DNA of 64,000 nucleotides, taken from NCBI RefSeq assembly GCF_004364245.1, contig NZ_SOAV01000010.1, positions 124,001 to 188,000 on the forward strand, written 5' to 3'. Of the stretch, positions 58,817 through 64,000 are shown one piece after another. Made by a program: the position numbers and the translations under genes. Below the pieces are notes generated by a model, which did not search any database, was not told where the DNA came from, and saw only the letters and a list, made by a program, of their open reading frames with translations. Numbering within the stretch: position 1 is the stretch's first letter; every line of letters starts with the position of its first letter. The DNA is from Streptomyces sp. BK208 (GTDB lineage: Bacteria > Actinomycetota > Actinomycetes > Streptomycetales > Streptomycetaceae).

Positions 58817-58822
58817 AGCCTA
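58817..58822 (-). promoter_or_regulatory. -10 hexamer TAGGCT for the leaderless TetR gene
   Basis: On the minus strand TAGGCT is followed by GTCCGC and then the ATG at 58810. The left operator arm lies eight bases upstream of it. Confidence 0.65.
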
Positions 58823-58829
58823 TCAAGGG

Positions 58830-58909
58830 GGTGAGGTAGAACGTTCGGTCTTGACAAGGGGGGCGGGTGGCTCTTGACTACGAGATGAGACCGAACGTTC
58901 TACCTCACC
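58830..58909. promoter_or_regulatory. Paired 21-bp inverted operators for TetR
   Basis: Positions 58830-58850 and 58889-58909 are perfect 21-base inverted copies of each other, each containing TAGAACGTTCGGTC with the palindromic core GAACGTTC. A TTGACA box (58851-58856) follows the left copy and TTGACT (58874-58879) precedes the right one. The left copy covers the tetR promoter and the right one lies near the start of the divergent transcript. Confidence 0.88.
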
Positions 58910-58940
58910 GGTTCGGCCCCCTCTTCCGAAAGGCCCTCCT

Positions 58941-59558
58941 GTGCCCTCCGTGCCTCCTGTGCCCTCCGTGTCCTCTGTACCTTCTGCGTCTTCGGTGGAC
59001 GCCGCCGTCGCCGCAGCGTCCGCGGGCGTCCCCGTCACCCTCCGCAAGCTGTACTTCGTCCGCTTCGCGTTCGCCGCCGTATGGGCCGCCCTGCTCTTCG
59101 CCACCGCCGGCGCGCTGGGCCCGCTCAGCACGACGCTGCTGCTGGTCTACCCGCTGTTCGACGTCGCGGCCGCGGTGGTCGACGTACGGTCCGCGAAGGC
59201 GAACGGCGGACCGGCCGTCCCCTTGTACGCGAACATCGCGATCAGCTCCCTCACGGTCCTGGCCCTCGCCCTCGCCGCGACCTCGGGCATCCCCGCCGTC
59301 CTGCGCGTCTGGGGCGCCTGGGCCGTCACCGCGGGCATCGTCCAGCTCGTCACGGGTGCCGTCCGCCGCAGGCTGGGCGGTCAGTGGCCGATGATCGTCA
59401 GCGGCGCCGTCTCGACGCTGGCCGGGATCTCGTTCGTCACGCAGGCGGGCGCCGGCGACCCGTCGCTGGGGAGCCTCGCGGGGTACGCCTTCCTCGGCGG
59501 GGTCTTCTTCCTGGCGTCGGCGGTCCGCCTGGCCCGGGGGACACGCCGCCGGTCCTGA
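58941..59558 (+). CDS. Multi-span membrane protein (DUF308-like)
   Basis: A 205-residue protein with about six spans (LYFVRFAFAAVWAALLFATA, NIAISSLTVLALALAATS, GGVFFLASAVRLARG), like HdeD/DUF308 membrane proteins. The N-terminus is a Ser/Val/Pro repeat (VPPVPSVSSVPSASSV) from a short CCTCCGTG-type repeat. GAAAGG precedes the GTG at 58941. It is divergent from the TetR gene and is that regulator's expected target. Function unknown. Its stop codon starts a tandem repeat. Confidence 0.87.
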   Translation: MPSVPPVPSVSSVPSASSVDAAVAAASAGVPVTLRKLYFVRFAFAAVWAALLFATAGALGPLSTTLLLVYPLFDVAAAVVDVRSAKANGGPAVPLYANIAISSLTVLALALAATSGIPAVLRVWGAWAVTAGIVQLVTGAVRRRLGGQWPMIVSGAVSTLAGISFVTQAGAGDPSLGSLAGYAFLGGVFFLASAVRLARGTRRRS

Positions 59559-59641
59559 CCGGGGTGTGACCCGGAGCCCGGCCGGTCCTGACCCGGGCGT
59601 GACCCGAGCCAGGCCGGTCCCGGCCGGGGGTGTGACCCCGG
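59548..59641 (+). repeat. 32-33-bp tandem repeat across a stop codon
   Basis: Three units start at 59548, 59581 and 59613, each beginning GCCGGTCC and containing GTGACCC. The first contains the last codons and TGA of the membrane-protein gene (CGGTCCTGACC). Confidence 0.85.
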
Positions 59642-59699
59642 GCGACGCGAGCACTCGGGCAGTACCGGGGGAGCCGCGAGCGACGGAAGGGAGCCGACC

Positions 59700-60587
59700 G
59701 TGCCGCACCACTCGCCCACACCGCCGGAGCCGGGGAGGCGTGGTCCGAGGGCCGAGGGAAAGCCGCCCGAGGGCGTCGCGGACCTCCAGTTCATCGGCAA
59801 CGCCACCCTGCTGATCCGCTACGGCGACCTCACCCTCCTCACGGACCCCAACTTCCTCCACCGCGGGCAGCGGGCCCACCTGGGCTACGGACTGGTCGCG
59901 CGCCGGGTCACCGAACCGGCCCTCGACGTGACGGAACTGCCGCACGAGGACCTGGACGCCGTCGTGCTCTCCCACCTGCACGGCGACCACTTCGACCGGG
60001 TGGCCCGCCGCGGCCTGGACCGGGGCCTGCCGTTCGTCACCACCCCGCACGGCTCCCGCCTGCTGAAGGGCCTGTACGGCTTCCGTCGCGCCACCGGACT
60101 GCACACCTGGCAGTCCCACACCGTGCGCCACGGCGACTCCACCGTCCGCGTCACCTCGCTCCCCGGCCGCCACGCCCCCGGCCCCGCCCGGTTCCTGCTG
60201 CCGCCCGTGATGGGCAGCCTGCTGGAGTTCGGCGACCGTACGGGCGAGACCCGGCTCGTCCTCTACCTCTCCGGCGACACCCTGATGTACGAGGGCCTGC
60301 GCGAGATCGCCGAGCGGTACCCGGACATCCACCTGGCGGTCCTGCACCTCGGCGGCACCACCCTGCCCGGCGGCCTCGTGGTCACCATGGACGCCGAGCA
60401 GGGCGCCGACCTGCTCGACCTGCTGCGCCCCCGCCGGGCCCTGCCCGTCCACTACGACGACTACACGGTCTTCCGCTCCCCGCTGGACGACTTCCTCGCC
60501 GAGGCCGCCCGCCGCGGCCACGCCGCCCGCCTGCTGCGGTGCGCACCGGGCGAACACGTGCGGGTGGGCGCGGAGGCGGGAGCCTGA
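59700..60587 (+). CDS. MBL-fold metallohydrolase (UlaG-like)
   Basis: A 295-residue metallo-beta-lactamase-fold hydrolase. Metal ligands: HLHGDHFD near residue 93, His of SLPGRHAPG, Asp of YLSGDTLMY and the final His of RALPVHYDDY. The start DLQFIGNATLLIRYGDLTLL with TDPNF is typical of the UlaG/RomA-like branch. Cytoplasmic, substrate unknown. GGAAGGGAG precedes the GTG at 59700. A 30-bp direct repeat begins in the last codons and contains the stop. Confidence 0.93.
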   Translation: MPHHSPTPPEPGRRGPRAEGKPPEGVADLQFIGNATLLIRYGDLTLLTDPNFLHRGQRAHLGYGLVARRVTEPALDVTELPHEDLDAVVLSHLHGDHFDRVARRGLDRGLPFVTTPHGSRLLKGLYGFRRATGLHTWQSHTVRHGDSTVRVTSLPGRHAPGPARFLLPPVMGSLLEFGDRTGETRLVLYLSGDTLMYEGLREIAERYPDIHLAVLHLGGTTLPGGLVVTMDAEQGADLLDLLRPRRALPVHYDDYTVFRSPLDDFLAEAARRGHAARLLRCAPGEHVRVGAEAGA

Positions 60588-60633
60588 CGGACACGGCGCG
60601 CGCAGGCGGGAGCCTGACGGACGCGGCGCCCGC
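60574..60633 (+). repeat. 30-bp direct repeat across the MBL-gene stop codon
   Basis: Two nearly identical 30-base units (starting AGGCGGGAGCCTGACGGAC) begin at 60574 and 60604. The TGA in the first copy is the stop of the MBL gene; the second copy repeats it outside the gene. Confidence 0.92.
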
Positions 60634-60693
60634 AGCAAGCAAGGAGACCCGGGGCTTGCCCGGCGCACGGACACCCGAGGAAGATCACCACCC

Positions 60694-62289
60694 GTGCGCC
60701 TCAACGAACTCAACGTCCACGAACGCCGGTTGTGGGACGCCTACCCGCAGGGCGGCCCCGTCGACACCCGGGACACCCGGGACACCCCGGCACCACAGGA
60801 CCCGGTGGTCCGCGCCGACGTCATCACGGCGCTGCTCCTGGGCGCGCATACCGAGCACGCCCCCGGTGACCACCCCGCACTGCGGCTGACCGGCGCCCGC
60901 ATCACCGGCCGCCTGGACCTCGCCTTCACCGACGTCGTGGCACCGGTCCGCCTGACCGACTGCCGCTTCGACGAGGCACCGCTGCTGCGGGGCGCCCGCA
61001 CCCGCGAGCTGATACTGAGGGACTGCGCCCTGGCCGGCCTGGTGGCCGACACGGCGCAGATCGACGGCGGACTGGTCGTCTCCCGCTGCCGCGTGACGGG
61101 CCCCCTGGTCCTCACCCGAACCGTGATCCACGGAGACCTGAACCTGTCCGGCACCTCGGTCCGCCACCCCGACGGCGAGGCCATCACGGCCATCCACGCC
61201 CAGGTGGGAGGCAACGCACTGTGCACCGACCTGGCCGTCGAGGGGGCCTTCCGGCTGTCCGGAGCGTCCATCGACGGCGAGTTCGACCTGGAGGGCGCCT
61301 CGCTCCGGGCCCCCGGCCGCCACGCCCTGGACGCCTACCACGTCCGGGTCACCGAGGGCTTCACCTGCCACCCCCGCTTCAGCGCCGAGGGCCGGATCAT
61401 CCTCTCCGGCGCCACCGTCGGGGCGGCCGTCGGATTCTGCGGGGCCCGACTGAGCAATCCCGGCGACATCGCCCTGGAGGCGGTGGACGTCACGATCGCC
61501 CGCAACTTCGACCTGGGCGTCAAACTCACCGTCGACGGAGGGGTGAAACTCGACGGCACGCGCGTCGGCACGGAACTCAGCTTCCGCGACGCCGAACTGA
61601 CCCACCCGGACGGCACCGCCCTGTCCCTGCGGGCCACCCAGGCCCGGGACACGGACCTGCGCACCGGGCGCCCCGTCGACGGAGCGGTGGACGCCCGCAA
61701 GGCCCACCTCGGCACGCTCCACGACGCCCGGGACACCTGGCCCGCCGACCTCCGCCTGACCGACACGACGTACGACACGCTGGCCTCGCCCCTGCCGGCC
61801 ACCGAGCGGGTCCGCTGGATCCGCCGCTCACCCGGCGGCTACCACCCCCAGCCCTACGAGCAACTGGCGGCGACCTACCGGAGGATGGGCCACGAGGACG
61901 AGGCCCGTACGGTCCTGCTGGCCAAGCAACGCGACCGCCGTGCCGGTCTCCCCGCGCCCACCCGCCTGTGGGGCCACGTCCAGGACGTCTCCGTCGGCTA
62001 CGGCTACCGCCCCCTGCGCGCCGGCCTGTGGCTCCTGGCCCTGCTGGCCTGCGGCGCCCTCTACTTCGCCCTGCACACCCCCGCCCCCCTCGACCCCGGC
62101 AAGGCCCCGCCCTTCAACGCCGTCTTCTACACCCTCGACCTCCTCGTCCCCGTCGTCACCTTCGGCCAGGAACCCGCCTTCGCCCCCCGGGGCGCAGGCC
62201 AGTGGCTGTCCTACGCCCTGATCGCCTCCGGCTGGATCCTGGCCACCACGGTCACCGCGGGAGCCTCCCGGGCCCTCAGCCGCCAGTGA
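60694..62289 (+). CDS. Beta-helix repeat protein with C-terminal membrane pair
   Basis: A 531-residue protein. Residues ~55-350 are stacked short strands with regular glycine and leucine spacing (LRLTGARITGRLDLAFTDVV, FRLSGASIDGEFDLEGASLR, VKLDGTRVGTELSFRDAELT), best read as a beta-helix. After a helical segment (YEQLAATYRRMGHEDEART) come two spans (LLALLACGALYFAL and WLSYALIASGWILATTVTA) separated by FYTLDLLVPVVTFGQ, which resembles the pore loop region of small ion channels. GAGGAA precedes the GTG. No characterised homologue is known to me. It lies 106 bases after the MBL gene. Confidence 0.85.
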   Translation: MRLNELNVHERRLWDAYPQGGPVDTRDTRDTPAPQDPVVRADVITALLLGAHTEHAPGDHPALRLTGARITGRLDLAFTDVVAPVRLTDCRFDEAPLLRGARTRELILRDCALAGLVADTAQIDGGLVVSRCRVTGPLVLTRTVIHGDLNLSGTSVRHPDGEAITAIHAQVGGNALCTDLAVEGAFRLSGASIDGEFDLEGASLRAPGRHALDAYHVRVTEGFTCHPRFSAEGRIILSGATVGAAVGFCGARLSNPGDIALEAVDVTIARNFDLGVKLTVDGGVKLDGTRVGTELSFRDAELTHPDGTALSLRATQARDTDLRTGRPVDGAVDARKAHLGTLHDARDTWPADLRLTDTTYDTLASPLPATERVRWIRRSPGGYHPQPYEQLAATYRRMGHEDEARTVLLAKQRDRRAGLPAPTRLWGHVQDVSVGYGYRPLRAGLWLLALLACGALYFALHTPAPLDPGKAPPFNAVFYTLDLLVPVVTFGQEPAFAPRGAGQWLSYALIASGWILATTVTAGASRALSRQ

Positions 62290-62716
62290 CGCCGCCCGCC
62301 GGGCGACCGCCGCGCTGCACCACGCACAGGGCCCAGATGATGAAGCCCGAGATGGTGATCATGATGACGGACCACACCGGGTAGTACGGCAGCGAGAGGA
62401 AGTTGGCGATGATCACCAGCCCGGCGATGGCGACCCCGGTGACGCGTGCCCACATCGCCGTCCTGAGCAGCCCGGCGCTGACGACCATGGCGAGCACGCC
62501 CAGCGCGAGATGGATCCACCCCCACCCGGTGAGATCGAACTGGAAGACGTAGTTGGGGGTGGTGACGAAGACGTCGTCCTCGGCGATGGCCATGATGCCC
62601 CGGAAGAGGCTGAGCAGCCCGGCGAGGAAGAGCATCACCGCCGCGAAGGCGGTCAGCCCCGTCGCCCATTCCTGCCTCGCGGTGTGTGCCGGGTGGTGCA
62701 TGTGTGTCGCGGTCAT
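62276..62716 (-). CDS. Four-span membrane protein (DUF7144-like)
   Basis: A 146-residue protein with four spans (LTAFAAVMLFLAGLLSLFRG, WIHLALGVLAMVVSAGLL, VTGVAIAGLVIIANFLSL, SVIMITISGFIIWALCVV), typical of a small actinobacterial membrane family often repeated in one genome. Function unknown. GAGGT precedes the ATG at 62716. It overlaps the end of the beta-helix gene by 14 bases. Confidence 0.88.
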   Translation of the reverse strand: MTATHMHHPAHTARQEWATGLTAFAAVMLFLAGLLSLFRGIMAIAEDDVFVTTPNYVFQFDLTGWGWIHLALGVLAMVVSAGLLRTAMWARVTGVAIAGLVIIANFLSLPYYPVWSVIMITISGFIIWALCVVQRGGRPAGGVTGG

Positions 62717-62747
62717 CTCGGACCTCGTTTCGTGGGATGCGGACGGT

Positions 62748-63212
62748 TCAGCGGGCGGAGGCGCCGGTGCCCGGCGCGCCCGACCGCTCTGCCGGGCCGT
62801 GACCGGACAGGACCAGTTCCTTCGCCCTGCGGAACTCCTCGTCCGTGATGGCACCCCGGTCCCGGATGTCGGAGAGCCGGGCCAGCTCGTCGACGCTGTT
62901 GGTCCCGCCGGCCGCGGTCTTCCAGATGTAGGCGTCGAACTCCTCCCGCTGAGCCCGGGCCCGGGTCGTCTCCCGGTGCCCCATGTTCCTGCCGCGGGCG
63001 ACCACGTAGACGAACACGCCCAGGAAGGGCAGAAGGATGCAGAAAACGAGCCAGCCGGCCTTCGCCCCGCCGCTCAGTCCGTCGTCCCGGAAGATGTCGG
63101 TGACGACGCGGAAGAGCAGGACGAGCCACATGATCCACAGAAAGATCATCAGCATCGTCCAGAACGCCCCCAGCAGCGGGTAGTCGTACGCCAGGTAGGT
63201 CTGTGCGCTCAT
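62748..63212 (-). CDS. PLDc_N/SHOCT membrane protein
   Basis: A 154-residue protein. Two spans (LLGAFWTMLMIFLWIMWLVL and AGWLVFCILLPFLGVFVYVV) form a PLDc_N-type region, and the end is a SHOCT motif (VDELARLSDIRDRGAITDEE, FRRAKELVL), a short module that mediates oligomerisation. GGAGGA precedes the ATG at 63212. It is 31 bases upstream of the four-span gene on the same strand, so the two are probably cotranscribed. Confidence 0.92.
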   Translation of the reverse strand: MSAQTYLAYDYPLLGAFWTMLMIFLWIMWLVLLFRVVTDIFRDDGLSGGAKAGWLVFCILLPFLGVFVYVVARGRNMGHRETTRARAQREEFDAYIWKTAAGGTNSVDELARLSDIRDRGAITDEEFRRAKELVLSGHGPAERSGAPGTGASAR

Positions 63213-63592
63213 GTCCGTCCTCCGTTCCGGACGGCCCGGCGGCCGTCGTCCCGTACGGAATCCACGGTGGCCCGGCGGCCGTCGTCCCGTACCTGATCCA
63301 CGGTGGTCACGTGCGCACCGTGGAGGCATCACCCGGCACGGGTGATTGAGCCGTCCCGGCGGTCGCGGCCGGGTGCCGGGCCGCCGGTGTCCGGTGGGAA
63401 CGCGTCCCCGGCGCCGAGCGGGCCGCCGGTCCGCGGCGGCCGGCGTCTCACCGCGCCGAGAGGGCACCGGCCGGACCACGCCGACGAGGCCGGGGTCACC
63501 CCTCACGGGTGATCCCGGGCCGCCGTCGGGACGCTGAGGTGGGTTTCGGGAACGATCCGCCCACCGGCCCGGACGAGACGAAGTGGCGTGAG
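63213..63592. other. Divergent spacer with direct and inverted repeats
   Basis: This 380-base region has no supported gene. It holds a 36-base direct repeat (63233-63268 and 63269-63304), a perfect inverted repeat ATCACCCG-GCA-CGGGTGAT at 63328-63346, and a related copy GTCACCCCTCACGGGTGAT at 63495-63513. Confidence 0.65.
63233..63304. repeat. 36-bp direct repeat, two copies
   Basis: Adjacent 36-base units begin GGCCCGGCGGCCGTCGTCCC and differ at only a few positions. They lie in the upstream region of the PLDc_N/SHOCT gene. Confidence 0.9.
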
Positions 63593-64000
63593 ATGAACGA
63601 AGCGACCTCAGGAGACAGGAGCCGACCCCCTTCAGGACCGCCCGCACGCGGACGGCTCCGTTCCCGCCGGGGCGCCACGGCGGTCGCCGTCGCGCGTGCC
63701 GTGTTCGTCGCCGTAGGACTCGTCACCGCCTACTACCTGCTGCCCCTGGACGAGCGGCTCACGGCCGGCACGGCGGTGCTGCTGGTGTGCGGCCTGCTCG
63801 CGGTCCTTCTCGTGTTCTGCTGGGAGGTGCGCGCCATCGCGCGGTCCCCTCACCCACGGCTGAGAGCCGTCGAGGGCCTGGCCGCGACGCTGATGCTCTT
63901 CCTCGTCCTCTTCGCCGGCTCCTACTACCTGCTGGACCGCTCCGCGCCCGGCGCCTTCAGCGAGCCGCTGAACAGGACGGACGCGCTGTACTTCACCCTG
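63593..64000 (+). CDS. Two-span ion channel-like protein, truncated by the window end
   Basis: The visible 136 residues start with a basic cytoplasmic leader (MNEATSGDRSRPPSGPPARG), then spans AVARAVFVAVGLVTAYYLL, AVLLVCGLLAVLLVFCWEV and LAATLMLFLVLFAGSYYLL, and end EPLNRTDALYFTL. The last segment is the usual lead-in to the pore of Ion_trans_2 potassium-channel-like proteins, whose selectivity filter would lie just beyond the edge. No stop appears before position 64000. Confidence 0.75.
   Translation, partial: MNEATSGDRSRPPSGPPARGRLRSRRGATAVAVARAVFVAVGLVTAYYLLPLDERLTAGTAVLLVCGLLAVLLVFCWEVRAIARSPHPRLRAVEGLAATLMLFLVLFAGSYYLLDRSAPGAFSEPLNRTDALYFTL

Overview
The window is chromosomal DNA from a Streptomyces, very close in content and order to the afsK-afsS-afsR neighbourhood of S. 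coelicolor A3(2). The reasons are the extreme GC content, codons almost all ending in G or C, GTG starts, one rare TTA codon, and recognisable genes: afsK, its likely partner kbpA, afsS, afsR, the F420 gene fbiC, purU, pdxH, a D-Ala-D-Ala carboxypeptidase and the Scr1/Scr2 pair. No rRNA, tRNA, insertion sequence, prophage, CRISPR array or antibiotic biosynthetic cluster was seen. About 60 genes fill the window, the last one cut by the right edge.

Layout. 0.1-6.4 kb: a TPR-type regulator, a single-span cell-surface protein with TQY motifs, a substrate-binding lipoprotein, a small conserved protein and purU. 6.5-10 kb: a DUF4097-ABC ATPase-ABC permease operon, divergent from an unusual two-HTH regulator with TTGCAA palindromes between them. 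10-14.4 kb: a sigma/anti-sigma pair, then a STAS protein, an EF-hand protein and a HATPase, all typical of stress or developmental signalling. 14.7-21.5 kb: AraC-type regulator and MFS exporter, membrane protein, flavin monooxygenase, acetyltransferase, pdxH and an FMN/F420-type oxidoreductase. 21.7-30 kb: the AfsK regulatory block (TetR, kbpA, afsK, a secreted protein, afsS, afsR). AfsK phosphorylates AfsR, which switches on afsS, whose product stimulates antibiotic production; the AfsR boxes and a strong hairpin in the afsS leader are visible. 30-37.6 kb: Ddn-type protein, endonuclease/phosphatase-family protein, a large minisatellite, a TAT-exported PHP protein, fbiC, a membrane-anchored protein and a TTA-containing DUF2165 gene. 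37.7-42.7 kb: a whiJ/abaA-like cluster (XRE-DUF5753, DUF397, HATPase), a degenerate ADP-ribosylglycohydrolase, a VOC protein and a sodium:solute symporter. 42.9-54.7 kb: a multi-span membrane protein, the carboxypeptidase with a very long charged/Gly-Ser cytoplasmic tail, GPP34 protein, Scr1/Scr2, glutathione peroxidase, ArsR/MFS and a Vgb-like propeller. 54.9-64 kb: MFS, ECF42 sigma with its DGPF partner, a TetR/membrane-protein pair with a near-ideal operator, MBL-fold hydrolase, a beta-helix membrane protein, two small membrane proteins and the start of a two-span ion channel.

Two window-wide patterns stand out. First, at least a dozen genes have a TAnnnT-like -10 hexamer exactly 6-7 bases before the start codon, as expected for leaderless mRNAs. 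Second, at least five genes (purU, endonuclease/phosphatase, PHP, the 58.9 kb membrane protein, MBL) have tandem repeats whose units begin in the last codons and include the stop codon, with periods of 24, 35, 26, 32-33 and 30 bp.
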